Source: a virus. Taken from it: a DNA stretch of 34,831 nt. This document shows, in pieces, positions 16,443-23,205 of the stretch. A program made the translations under genes and the position numbers. The notes below the pieces were generated by a model. The model was given only the letters and a program-made list of their open reading frames with translations. It made no database searches and was not told the origin of the DNA. Position 1 is the first letter of the stretch. The number at the start of each line of letters is the position of its first letter. The stretch lies in IMG/VR virus record IMGVR_UViG_3300025128_000011, positions 1 through 34,831 of that record. One strand, written 5' to 3'.

Positions 16443-16924
16443 GCTTCCATGACGCGCTAATCGAAGCGCATTCGTGGGACGGTCACTGCAATCAAGCCGG
16501 TCTGGACATCATCAAGAAGTTCGAGGGATGGCGATCAGAGCCATACCTCTGTGCTGCGGCAAGGCCAACAATCGGATGGGGTAGTTGCTGGGATGATGAG
16601 GGCAATCCTGTCACCCTTCATCACCCTAGCATTACGAAGGAGCAAGGTGAGTATCTCCTCAAGCGAGAAGTGCGCCACGTTGAGAACGCAATTAGACGCG
16701 TTGTCAAAACGCGTTTAAACGAGAACCAGTTTAGCGCCTGTTGCTCACTCGCCTACAATATCGGATCAGGAGCCTTCGCCCGGTCCAGTTTAAAAATGAA
16801 ACTTTCGCGCAATGATCTTGAAGGGGCGGCAGATGAGTTCCCAAAGTGGCGACGGGCTGGTGGCCGCATCCTCAAGGGGCTTGTCATCCGCCGTCAGTAT
16901 GAGCGGGCTTTGTTCCTTCGCTAG
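16439..16924 (+). CDS. Endolysin, glycoside hydrolase 24 lysozyme
   Basis: This 161-aa muramidase has the catalytic Glu in KKFEGWRSEPYLCAAARPTI and a TIGWGS loop, as in T4/RrrD-type lysozymes. The residue usually written Asp in the Y.D position is Cys (YLC), as in the known Cys-type subgroup of these endolysins. A later NQFSACCSLAYNIGSGAF block is also typical. No signal peptide is evident, so release needs the holin. The last 135 bases overlap a convergent gene on the minus strand. RLNE is encoded across a GTTTAAAC site (16713). Confidence 0.93.
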   Translation: MSFHDALIEAHSWDGHCNQAGLDIIKKFEGWRSEPYLCAAARPTIGWGSCWDDEGNPVTLHHPSITKEQGEYLLKREVRHVENAIRRVVKTRLNENQFSACCSLAYNIGSGAFARSSLKMKLSRNDLEGAADEFPKWRRAGGRILKGLVIRRQYERALFLR

Positions 16925-17104
16925 CTCCGCTAACCTTGCCACAATCTTAGGGTTGTCCAATTTCGACTCAGCAAAATAACGAACACTTTTCGCTTTGGTT
17001 TTAGCCGACACATTGTAAGCCCTGCGGTATGCCTGATCAGCGTCTTGAGTTCTGATGTAGGCTCGGCAAAAGGCTTCCTGTTTTTCGGTCAAAGTTTTTT
17101 TCAT
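16790..17104 (-). CDS. Small-terminase-like HTH protein (N-terminal half only)
   Basis: The 104-aa product has residues 4-60 of the small-terminase HTH type: LTEKQEAFCRAYIRTQDADQ, then AYRRAYNVSAKTKAKSVRYF and NPKIVARLAELA. The part after residue 65 does not look like a terminase domain and lies in the region overlapping the endolysin gene. It begins at ATG 17104, overlapping the stop of the LexA-like gene (ATGA), which supports it as a real member of the leftward operon. It lies far from the large terminase. It may be half of a divided TerS or a regulator derived from one; see findings. Confidence 0.72.
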   Translation of the reverse strand: MKKTLTEKQEAFCRAYIRTQDADQAYRRAYNVSAKTKAKSVRYFAESKLDNPKIVARLAELAKEQSPLILTADDKPLEDAATSPSPLWELICRPFKIIARKFHF

Positions 17105-17343
17105 AACTCATGCCCTCTCGTTTCAACAGGTACAACCATGACGCTGCGCGGCTTACCGTGTTCGCGTGTGATGTGGCCGCGATCCACTAAGTCATTCATC
17201 ATCCGCACAATGTTCGATTTGCATGTGCCTTGTATCGAAGCCAACTCTGCAACGCTGGGCGAGTAGCCATGCGCCTGTATGAACTCGTCGATTGCCATGC
17301 GGAGCGACATTTGCTTTGGCGTGATGCCCATTGGTACACTCAT
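17101..17343 (-). CDS. Stand-alone LexA-type winged-helix DNA-binding protein
   Basis: The 80-aa product resembles the LexA N-terminal domain: ITPKQMSLRMAIDEFIQAHG, then YSPSVAELA, a recognition helix, and DLVDRGHITREHGKPRSV. There is no S24 peptidase part, so it cannot self-cleave like LexA or CI. No other classical CI-like repressor was found, so this is the best candidate for a lysogeny regulator. Start ATG 17343 overlaps the ERF gene stop. An internal ATG at 17331 is an alternative start. Confidence 0.8.
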   Translation of the reverse strand: MSVPMGITPKQMSLRMAIDEFIQAHGYSPSVAELASIQGTCKSNIVRMMNDLVDRGHITREHGKPRSVMVVPVETRGHEL

Positions 17344-18146
17344 TTGATTGCTCCCAGTTCATCGTTTAAACGTATGATTTCGTCATGCAAGTTTTGTGCT
17401 GCGGCTTCTGGCAACAGGTCCATGGTCGGCTCATTGTGTTCTGCGAAGCCGTGCATGGCAGACATCCTATCCTCTGGACTTAGCTTCACATCAGCTTTCA
17501 TCCGTTCTAGCTGGCTCATAAACGCCTCAACAAAATCATAGCTGGAACCAAATTCTTTAGTATTCTTGCCATCTGGTGAGATCATAATAAGAACATCGCC
17601 TGTATTGCCCTCAGATGCCCCAAGAGAAGCATCTGCTTTTTCTGGACCCTTCGCCCCAGGCGCATCAGTGTCGGCCTTCTGACCACCGTTTGCGGGAAAG
17701 GCAGCGTCCAAATCCTTACCAGATGGTTTAGCCTTGGGACGCTTTGGGCGCAAAGGTGTTTCATTGAGTGCGTTTCCGTCATCGTCCGTTTGCGCTAGCC
17801 CAACCATAGCACACACTCCGTATCTTCTGGCGTATGTGATTGCGCTGCCCGCTGCTTGCATTTTGTTCTTGGCGTTTTCGATGCCGTCCAACGGCACACC
17901 CTCGTCACAAATCCACTGACCAGATTTGTGGATCAGCGTGGTCCGTAGTTTGTTATCATGCACGCCTTGAATGATGCCAATGTCATGCGCGTTCAGCGCT
18001 TGGTGCGCTTGCTTGTTGCATTCCTCAAGTGAAGCGTACTTTGAGTGATGGAACGTATTACTAGCGTCCTTGTGTGGGTTTGTCATGTTCGCTTGGGCAG
18101 CTACGAACGCCGCGCCAAACTTATCAAGCTGTTCTGATTGGTTCAT
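17340..18146 (-). CDS. ERF-family single-strand annealing protein
   Basis: The first 125 residues match the ERF superfamily: FGAAFVAAQANMTNP.KDASN, then F..SKYASLEECN, LRTTLIHKSGQWI, and the hallmark QAAGSAITYARRYGVCAMVG followed by DDDGN. ERF proteins pair complementary single strands during phage recombination. The remaining 140 residues are low-complexity and acidic, ending in a helix that may bind host SSB or a partner. It is encoded with a YqaJ-type exonuclease three genes upstream, giving a Red-like two-part system. A GTTTAAAC site (17364) lies in its end. Confidence 0.92.
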   Translation of the reverse strand: MNQSEQLDKFGAAFVAAQANMTNPHKDASNTFHHSKYASLEECNKQAHQALNAHDIGIIQGVHDNKLRTTLIHKSGQWICDEGVPLDGIENAKNKMQAAGSAITYARRYGVCAMVGLAQTDDDGNALNETPLRPKRPKAKPSGKDLDAAFPANGGQKADTDAPGAKGPEKADASLGASEGNTGDVLIMISPDGKNTKEFGSSYDFVEAFMSQLERMKADVKLSPEDRMSAMHGFAEHNEPTMDLLPEAAAQNLHDEIIRLNDELGAIK

Positions 18147-18361
18147 GTCGTCACCTTATGGAATGGAATGATGTTGTCTGATACCTCGTATGCTGCACAG
18201 GTGCGTTTAAACGGCGCGGCAGTCAGATAAATGTTTTGCCGCTCTGCCGATTCGACGCACTTGTGGGATAGTTCAACAAGGCTATCGGGGAACAACTCAG
18301 GCCGGGTTAGCACCCGGCCCGCGTTGCGTAGCTCCCGCTTGATTGTTGTGCGATAGTTCAC
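18143..18361 (-). CDS. Unknown small protein in recombination operon (72 aa)
   Basis: It starts at GTG 18361, overlapping the previous stop (GTGA), and ends overlapping the ERF start (ATGA). It has a basic N-terminal half (residues 1-20) and a Cys in each half, with no recognised domain. The APFKR codons carry a GTTTAAAC site (18205). Tight overlap at both ends supports it as a real gene translated with ERF. Confidence 0.62.
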   Translation of the reverse strand: MNYRTTIKRELRNAGRVLTRPELFPDSLVELSHKCVESAERQNIYLTAAPFKRTCAAYEVSDNIIPFHKVTT

Positions 18362-18657
18362 CGCGCCACCATGACGCGCTGGTTTCGACCACTGCGCCCC
18401 TTCCGTTTGCCGTGAACGTTTACCAGCCCCTTGTCGATCAGCGCTTTGAACCGTGCCGTCACGCTGCTATAGGCCAGATCAGGCAACCGGCTTTGCACTT
18501 CATCGCTGATGCAACCGGTGGCCCCGAATGAGCGGATCGTGTCGAACACCATCTTCTCCAGCTTCGTGCTGTCGATACTGTCCGCTGCTTCAAATGACGT
18601 TGGCGGGCTTTCGCGGCGGACTAGTTTGAAAGTTTCCGTTCCGAAAAGGTCGTTCAT
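18358..18657 (-). CDS. Winged-helix DNA-binding protein (99 aa)
   Basis: Residues 30-97 read as a winged helix: LEKMVFDTIRSFGATGCISD, then LPDLAYSSVTARFKALIDKG, a recognition helix, and a basic wing GKRKGRSGRNQRVMV. This style occurs in phage regulators and replication accessory proteins. It lies between the exonuclease and ERF genes, overlapping both neighbours by 4 bases. It could regulate the operon or assist recombination on DNA; the sequence does not decide. Confidence 0.72.
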   Translation of the reverse strand: MNDLFGTETFKLVRRESPPTSFEAADSIDSTKLEKMVFDTIRSFGATGCISDEVQSRLPDLAYSSVTARFKALIDKGLVNVHGKRKGRSGRNQRVMVAR

Positions 18658-19607
18658 GCGCCTTCTCCTTCCGGTTCAATAAGCTGAAACCGTCTGCCTG
18701 TGCGTGCGGGTTCCGCTTTCTTGACGGTGGTGCGTTCCGGCCTCGCCTTGTACTCGACGGTTGAATGGAAGACTTTTATGCCGCCGGGTAGTAGCACCTT
18801 TTCCACGCCACCCATTGCAGCCTTCAACCGCATCTTGCATGACTCTTCCATCGACTTCGTTGCCGCGAGTGTGCGGTTGCACGCAACCATTGTTTCCGCT
18901 GCGTCGATCATGTCTTGGCGGGCGTCATTCATAATCAGTTCAGACGGTCCATCAGTCAGGTCATGGATGCCCGGTTTACGGTTGCCGGGGATCATGGTGG
19001 AATACTCGCTCTGCGTAACAGGCGGGTAATTCGTGCCGTCTTCCATGTGTTGCCAGAAGACATTGACCGCTTCACGACTCGCCATGATAGTTGGTTCGTG
19101 TCGATGGACGATTGCGATTCGCCACTTGCAATCGCTCTGCGCCAGTTCCGCAATCACACCAATGTCAGCATCCGCGCAATCCAGTTGAGCTTGCACTTGA
19201 ATGACACGCTCCAGGCTATCCGTAGGATCACCGGGGAAGCGCGGCAGCTTCAGTTCCCATACCGATCCTTTAGGTATCGGTAGGTTTTCATATTCCCAAT
19301 CGTCCTTGAAAAACCCGTCGAGTGAGGCAACCAAATTGCAATGTTCGTTGCGGTATCCAGTTTTCGGGTGGTCTAACTCAACGCCAAATTCATCTTGGAA
19401 CCACTGCCGCGCTCCACTCTCAAAATAGTTTCCGCGCTTCATTATAGGCGTGGCGCTGTTCGTGTCTTCGCCATCCCGTGCGGCTCTGTGCCGGGCGAGC
19501 ATGTCGTTGGGTGTGAGTTTAAACGGCGTTAGATACTCGCCGTTGATGGGTGTGATGATGGGCGCGTCAGATGCGCCAGACTCTTGACCGGTGATGCTAT
19601 GTTTCAT
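18654..19607 (-). CDS. YqaJ-type (lambda-exonuclease fold) phage recombinase nuclease
   Basis: The product (317 aa from ATG 19607) has the YqaJ/PD-(D/E)XK pattern: RGNYFESGARQWFQDEFGV (Glu of motif I), NLVASLDGFF (catalytic Asp), WELKLP (E-x-K) and a following QVQAQLDCADADIG helix. Such 5'-3' exonucleases make the single strands that ERF/RecT proteins anneal. An in-frame TTG lies 15 bases upstream, but ATG 19607 overlaps the stop of a tiny membrane ORF. A GTTTAAAC site (19517) encodes FKLT. Confidence 0.88.
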   Translation of the reverse strand: MKHSITGQESGASDAPIITPINGEYLTPFKLTPNDMLARHRAARDGEDTNSATPIMKRGNYFESGARQWFQDEFGVELDHPKTGYRNEHCNLVASLDGFFKDDWEYENLPIPKGSVWELKLPRFPGDPTDSLERVIQVQAQLDCADADIGVIAELAQSDCKWRIAIVHRHEPTIMASREAVNVFWQHMEDGTNYPPVTQSEYSTMIPGNRKPGIHDLTDGPSELIMNDARQDMIDAAETMVACNRTLAATKSMEESCKMRLKAAMGGVEKVLLPGGIKVFHSTVEYKARPERTTVKKAEPARTGRRFQLIEPEGEGA

Positions 19608-19699
19608 AGCGCCAGCCCCCAAAGGGAGATAACGTACATAGAGCCAAACATCAGTAGAACCGTGATAAATTCAGCGGCGTAGGTAAGATATTTTTTCAA
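19604..19699 (-). CDS. Tiny hydrophobic membrane peptide (31 aa)
   Basis: This ORF was found by eye. It begins at TTG 19699 with AGGAG (19708-19712) 8 bases upstream, and its TGA overlaps the exonuclease start (ATGA). The product is MKKYLTYAAEFITVLLMFGS followed by MYVISLWGLAL, one basic end and a single membrane helix. The RBS sits in the loop of an 8-bp hairpin. It may be a regulatory leader peptide, a small inhibitor at the membrane, or chance. The stop-start overlap and good SD favour a real gene. Confidence 0.5.
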   Translation of the reverse strand: MKKYLTYAAEFITVLLMFGSMYVISLWGLAL

Positions 19700-19724
19700 C
19701 GTCTTCACTCCTATGTTGAAGACG
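19700..19724 (-). promoter_or_regulatory. Hairpin presenting the RBS of the tiny membrane ORF
   Basis: CGTCTTCA (19700-19707) and TGAAGACG (19717-19724) form a perfect 8-bp stem with a 9-base loop that holds AGGAG on the minus strand. A further AAGAC (minus strand of 19730-19734) can pair with one arm instead, giving two exclusive structures. Confidence 0.5.
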
Positions 19725-19729
19725 CTTCT

Positions 19730-19852
19730 GTCTTGTTTTTGTCCCGCGTATGGTTAAGTTATTGTTTTTGAACCACTAAGCGAGTACGCCCCTGGGCACC
19801 ACTGCCCTCTCAAGGCGTTGTTTTATAAGACTTCAGCGTCTTGGGTTGTCCC
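19730..19852. other. Candidate phage attachment site (attP) region
   Basis: The + strand at 19780-19801 ends CGCCCCTGGGCACCA, which looks like the T-stem and acceptor end of a tRNA whose acceptor would begin GCCCAGG. It is preceded by GCGAGTA, similar to the GTTCGAGTC of a T loop. The segment is flanked by related direct repeats GTCTTG(N)TTGTCCC at 19730-19745 and 19838-19852, suggestive of integrase arm sites. It lies just downstream of the integrase gene. The tRNA identity cannot be fixed; Phe is a possibility. Confidence 0.55.
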
Positions 19853-19882
19853 CCCAGGACAGATAATGTTCGTAAAACCTTC

Positions 19883-20905
19883 TCATTTGATTAACAAGTG
19901 CATATTTTCCATAGCCAAGCGGTCACGCTCTGCCTTCATCGTGTAGCGTTCCGCTTGCTTTGCTGACTCCCAGCCAAACATTGCCATAAGCTGCCGCGTA
20001 GTTGCGCCCGCCATGGCAGCGCGTACCGCACCCGCTTTGCGTAGCCCATGCGCGGAGCATTGCGGCAAGCCCGCTTCCTTGCAGCGGCGTTTGAACCAGT
20101 TGCCGAATCCGTTTGCGGTGTACGCTTGGCCTGTGTGTGTAGTCAGGTAGACAAACGGGCCGGTCTTGGTTGCGGCAATAATTTTCTTTAGCGGTGGCAG
20201 AATTGGAATCATGCGCTCCTTCGGTGCATTAGCGCGGTTCTTCGATTCCGTAAATTCTAAGATGCCATTCGACTCCATTGGCGGACCTAGGCGTACAACG
20301 TCAGATCGGCGCACGCCTGTATAGATAAGCAACCCTTGTGCTAACCGTGCTTTGCTGCCCATGACATGCCGGGCCTCGAATTGCTGGATGTCCGATTCGG
20401 TCCATGTGTAAAACCCGTCCGGGTTGTTAGGCTTTAGGTATGGCACGTTCGCTGCCGGGTTGATCTCCGACAGGTCACACGCTATCGCCCACTTGTAGAC
20501 CTGACGCATGGCCTTGATGCGTGCGTTCGCTGCCTCTGGCTTGTGCGCCATCGAGTCGCGCAGCACACGCATGTCCTTCACGCGGATTTGTTTAAACGGC
20601 TTCGTGCCATGCAAGAGCGTAGCGTGCGCCAGTAATCTTTCGCGCACTTTCTTGGTGCTGTCGCCTAACCGTTGAAACTCTGGAGATCGTAGATAAATCA
20701 TAACCAACCAGTTCAGTGTATGAGCGCTTTGCTTCTTGATGCCCGCGTTCATCAGAACAACGGCTTCGTCATATTCCTTTCGGAAAGTTTCTGTGCCTTC
20801 TTCTGCCCAGAGCCGGATTAGTTTCTTGCCTTGTCGGGTCTGAGCGGCTGTAGGCCGCAGATAGATTTTGCCGTCTTTTGTCCGTTTGAGATTTTTATAG
20901 CTCAT
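19883..20905 (-). CDS. Tyrosine recombinase (phage integrase)
   Basis: A 340-aa protein from ATG 20905 (an upstream ATG at 20983 overlaps the previous gene and has no clear SD). The core-binding region is about 55-150. The catalytic domain shows the first Arg in YTGVRRSDVVRLG, the H-x-x-R box in CSAHGLRKAGAVRAAMAG, a later Trp in FGWESAKQAERYT and the nucleophile Tyr in ERYT. It is expected to integrate at the tRNA-like attP beside its 3' end. A GTTTAAAC site at 20590 encodes PFKQ. Leftward transcription makes it part of the recombination operon. Confidence 0.93.
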   Translation of the reverse strand: MSYKNLKRTKDGKIYLRPTAAQTRQGKKLIRLWAEEGTETFRKEYDEAVVLMNAGIKKQSAHTLNWLVMIYLRSPEFQRLGDSTKKVRERLLAHATLLHGTKPFKQIRVKDMRVLRDSMAHKPEAANARIKAMRQVYKWAIACDLSEINPAANVPYLKPNNPDGFYTWTESDIQQFEARHVMGSKARLAQGLLIYTGVRRSDVVRLGPPMESNGILEFTESKNRANAPKERMIPILPPLKKIIAATKTGPFVYLTTHTGQAYTANGFGNWFKRRCKEAGLPQCSAHGLRKAGAVRAAMAGATTRQLMAMFGWESAKQAERYTMKAERDRLAMENMHLLIK

Positions 20906-20966
20906 GTCATTTGTGACCTTACTGCGTTCGTTTTGCGTGCGCCAAATGGTAAATTCCCATGTTGGA

Positions 20967-21458
20967 TTATGGTTTTTTACCATCTTCTATGTCGGCCATT
21001 TCGATCTCGTCGGCCAGGACGCCCATCATGTTTGAGCCGATCAAACTCCGTGACAGGTGGTGCAGTTTCGGTTCTTTAAGCGCTTCAAAAACACCCTCCC
21101 GAAATTCCGCTTCCAGCGTTGCGCTGGGTTTAAAATTCTTATCAATGAAACCAGCCTTTTTGGCCTCTCTGATCGTCTTCATTGCATTGCTATAATCCAT
21201 GCCTTTCGCTTCGCACTCCGCAGAAAGGGCCAACTTTTTGCCTTGCCAGTGCGCGGCCATGATCGAATAAAGCAATCCCCTTCGCGCCAAACTGGTGCGA
21301 AAAAAATTCAACGTCGGGTATTTTTCAGCGGCGGCAATTCGTTTTTGGAACGAATCGACAAACAACGTGAATTGTAAAATTGCGCCTTGCCTCATCGCGT
21401 CAGAAAACTGACGGGCGCGTGGCTTACTGGATGCTGCGATTGTCGGAAAGTGAAACAT
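20967..21458 (-). CDS. Winged-helix regulator-like protein (163 aa)
   Basis: ATG 21458 is preceded by an excellent AGGAGG (21464-21469), which decides against the upstream in-frame start at 21491. The protein is helical and basic. Residues about 75-120 look like an HTH: YSIMAAHWQGKKLALSAECE, then GMDYSNAMKTIREAKKAGFI. This is the pattern of replication-control or MarR-like winged helices. Two copies of a 13-bp repeat lie just upstream of its RBS, so it may regulate itself. Its 3' end runs directly into the integrase gene. Confidence 0.68.
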   Translation of the reverse strand: MFHFPTIAASSKPRARQFSDAMRQGAILQFTLFVDSFQKRIAAAEKYPTLNFFRTSLARRGLLYSIMAAHWQGKKLALSAECEAKGMDYSNAMKTIREAKKAGFIDKNFKPSATLEAEFREGVFEALKEPKLHHLSRSLIGSNMMGVLADEIEMADIEDGKKP

Positions 21459-21477
21459 TTTGGACCTCCTAAAAAGT

Positions 21478-21512
21478 GGTAAAACCACCACATGGCATCG
21501 GTAAAAACACCA
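21478..21512. promoter_or_regulatory. Candidate operator: two 13-bp direct repeats
   Basis: GGTAAAACCACCA (21478-21490) and GGTAAAAACACCA (21500-21512) differ at one base and are 22 bp apart, about two helical turns. The first also lies within GTGG-TAAAA-CCAC. They sit between the serine recombinase stop and the RBS of the winged-helix gene, an expected place for an autoregulator. Confidence 0.45.
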
Positions 21513-21525
21513 CTTTGGTTGTGGA

Positions 21526-22383
21526 TTACTTTTTCTTTTTCGCCTGTGCGATAATCCGCTTGACCTGTTCTGCGCTCCATTGCGGCAAATCTTCCTCGCG
21601 GATGTCTTCTAGCTTCTGCCGCTGCCGTTGTGCTTGATAGGTCAGCACTGCCCGGCCTTCACCATGAAGACCGTGGCGGTTATTTAGTTCGCGGGCCAAC
21701 GCACGCAATCCCGTGATGCCTTTTTTCTGTAGCTTCTGGATTATCGGGTAGGTCCGCAATGCAAAGGCGCGGGTGTTCCGCTTCATTGCTTCACCGCCTA
21801 GCGGTGACGCCTTCTCCACGTTGGGATTGCCCAATCGTGTAATGCGCCGTGAGGGCTTATCCTTCTTAGGCCGGGTGTCATAATACCCTTTCTCTTGAAG
21901 GTCAGTCTTGGCAACGTTTAAACGGTCTTTGGTGTGCGCTTGAATGCGCTTCACTTCTAGCTCCGCAACCGCTGCCATGATCCGCCAGATGAATTGTGTC
22001 TGGTTAGGGTCCGACATTTCGGGGATGTCACACGCGACTAGCTTAGTGCCGTCGCGTTCAGTTCTCCGCATGATGTATGACATCACATCAAAGTTCCGCG
22101 TCAGGCGTGTCAGAGCGCTGACAATTACAACGCCGGGCGGATCACACTTCGCTGCTCCATCCAAGGCCGCGATAAGCTGCGGCCTTTCTGGCTTGGTTCC
22201 TGATTCGACTTCCTTAAATATTTCGATCAGTTCCAGCCCAAGTTCGTCCGCCTTGGCGCGGATGGTTGCGTTCTGCGCTCGAATGCCCAGGCCATCAATG
22301 CCCTGTTCTTCCGTGCTGACACGCGCAAGACCGAATGCCTTCTCAGGCGGTCCATTGCTGCGGGTTCTTCTGCGTTTAGCCAT
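21526..22383 (-). CDS. Serine recombinase (resolvase/invertase family)
   Basis: This 285-aa protein from ATG 22383 has a G-rich SD and overlaps the previous stop (TGATG). The N-terminal catalytic domain shows FGLARVSTEEQGIDGLGIRA (catalytic Ser about residue 23), VVIVSALTRLTRNFDVM (conserved Arg residues) and a long E helix (AAVAELEVKRIQAHTKDRLN). The rest is a basic DNA-binding region with PIIQKLQKKGITGLRALARE, the usual recombinase end. It is shorter than large serine integrases. A second site-specific recombinase beside the tyrosine integrase is unusual. GTTTAAAC at 21916 encodes RLN. Confidence 0.9.
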   Translation of the reverse strand: MAKRRRTRSNGPPEKAFGLARVSTEEQGIDGLGIRAQNATIRAKADELGLELIEIFKEVESGTKPERPQLIAALDGAAKCDPPGVVIVSALTRLTRNFDVMSYIMRRTERDGTKLVACDIPEMSDPNQTQFIWRIMAAVAELEVKRIQAHTKDRLNVAKTDLQEKGYYDTRPKKDKPSRRITRLGNPNVEKASPLGGEAMKRNTRAFALRTYPIIQKLQKKGITGLRALARELNNRHGLHGEGRAVLTYQAQRQRQKLEDIREEDLPQWSAEQVKRIIAQAKKKK

Positions 22384-22775
22384 CACTCCCCCCCTTGCTT
22401 CGTTGCTTCCGGTAATAGGTTGCACCAAAAGATTATTGCGTCTTTAGATCGGATGAAGTCCGCAATATCTTCTCGCTCATCCTCAGTGAAACGATCCGTT
22501 TCTTTTAGACATTCATTAAGCATTTCCCGGTCATAAGTCGCCAACCCGCAAATGTCGTAAATCATGTCCGTTTTGTTTTCGTTATATGTGAGAAGATCAT
22601 AGATGGTTGTTTTCAGAATTTCGGTCGGAATTTCCATGCCGCTGGGGACAATAGCGGTTAGTTTTCGCGCCGCTTCCAACTCCCTAGCTTCTTCCGGCTC
22701 ATGCCCTTCATGTAGGTTCAGCCATGCGTTTTCAATGACGCCATCAATAATGCTGATCGCTTGTTTGTAATCCAT
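22383..22775 (-). CDS. Unknown acidic protein (130 aa)
   Basis: ATG 22775 follows AAGGGAG. The product is acidic and helical, with a Glu-rich start (about 20-40) and a second helical half (ETDRFTEDEREDIADFIRSK near 90-110). There is no recognised domain. It overlaps the recombinase gene start. The DNA at its 3' end (GGAAGCAACGAAGCAAGGG) resembles the DNA before its own start, as if an initiation region had been duplicated. It may be a small accessory or anti-host protein; function unknown. Confidence 0.65.
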   Translation of the reverse strand: MDYKQAISIIDGVIENAWLNLHEGHEPEEARELEAARKLTAIVPSGMEIPTEILKTTIYDLLTYNENKTDMIYDICGLATYDREMLNECLKETDRFTEDEREDIADFIRSKDAIIFWCNLLPEATKQGGE

Positions 22776-22776
22776 T

Positions 22777-22824
22777 TCAACTCCCTTGCTTCATTGCTTC
22801 CGTTTCGCTAAACAGAGCCATCAT
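22777..22824 (-). CDS. Possible 15-aa leader peptide
   Basis: On the minus strand GGAG (22831-22834) is followed 6 bases later by ATG ATG, and a 15-codon ORF (MMALFSETEAMKQGS) ends one base before the ATG of the next gene. The SD GGAGTCAG matches the one used by several neighbouring genes. Translational coupling is plausible, but an ORF this short could be accidental. Confidence 0.35.
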   Translation of the reverse strand: MMALFSETEAMKQGS

Positions 22825-22856
22825 TGCTGACTCCAATTAGCATGATAAAAACAAGC

Positions 22857-22888
22857 GGCGGACCGGGGCGTGCATTCCCTGGCCCGCC
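22857..22888 (-). terminator. Terminator hairpin after small accessory gene
   Basis: GGCGGACCGGGG and CCCTGGCCCGCC pair over 12 positions with one mismatch and one G-T, closing an 8-base loop. On the minus strand a GCTTGTTTTT tract follows, so this is a likely terminator for the gene at 22896-23111. The + strand side also carries TTTGTTTT. Confidence 0.7.
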
Positions 22889-22895
22889 ATTTGTT

Positions 22896-23111
22896 TTAAT
22901 CTGGAAATTTATACCCATAATCATCGATCAAAATATCACGCACATTTTCGCGGTCTAAACTATCGCCTTCTGGCGCGGCAAAATTACAATTTGGTTTATT
23001 CAAATAGTCTTGTGTCGCTTGTTGAATATCGCGCTTTACAGCGCCCATATCGTAAATGCCGCCGCGCCCATAGAACGAATAAACATAATCAACGAACTTT
23101 GCGCTTATCAT
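22896..23111 (-). CDS. Unknown small acidic protein (71 aa)
   Basis: ATG 23111 is preceded by AAGGAGTCAG at good spacing. The product starts MISAKFVDYVYSFYGRGGIY and ends in an acidic DRENVRDILIDDYGYKFPD. No domain is recognised. It forms its own small cassette: an SD of the GGAGTCAG type in front and a terminator hairpin right behind. This suggests an independently acquired early gene, for instance a host-takeover or counter-defence factor, by inference only. Confidence 0.65.
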   Translation of the reverse strand: MISAKFVDYVYSFYGRGGIYDMGAVKRDIQQATQDYLNKPNCNFAAPEGDSLDRENVRDILIDDYGYKFPD

Positions 23112-23166
23112 CACTGACTCCTTTGCTTCATTTCTACATCTTCACCCAACCGGATAACGGCTGGCG

Positions 23167-23191
23167 AAAAAGCCCGGATGTGACTCCGGGC
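23167..23191 (-). terminator. Terminator hairpin with T run on minus strand
   Basis: GCCCGGA (23172-23178) pairs with TCCGGGC (23185-23191) around a 6-base loop, followed on the minus strand by TTTTT (23167-23171). It terminates the gene at 23206-23520. Confidence 0.85.
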
Positions 23192-23205
23192 CTGATCGTC
23201 AACCG

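Noticed and set aside
21944-22447. Plus-strand ORF of 167 codons
   Set aside because: It is antisense to the serine recombinase, whose catalytic motifs are clear.
23117-23140. Regularly repeated TTGCTTC words as an origin of replication
   Set aside because: They coincide with ribosome binding regions of three genes and are better explained as duplicated initiation segments.
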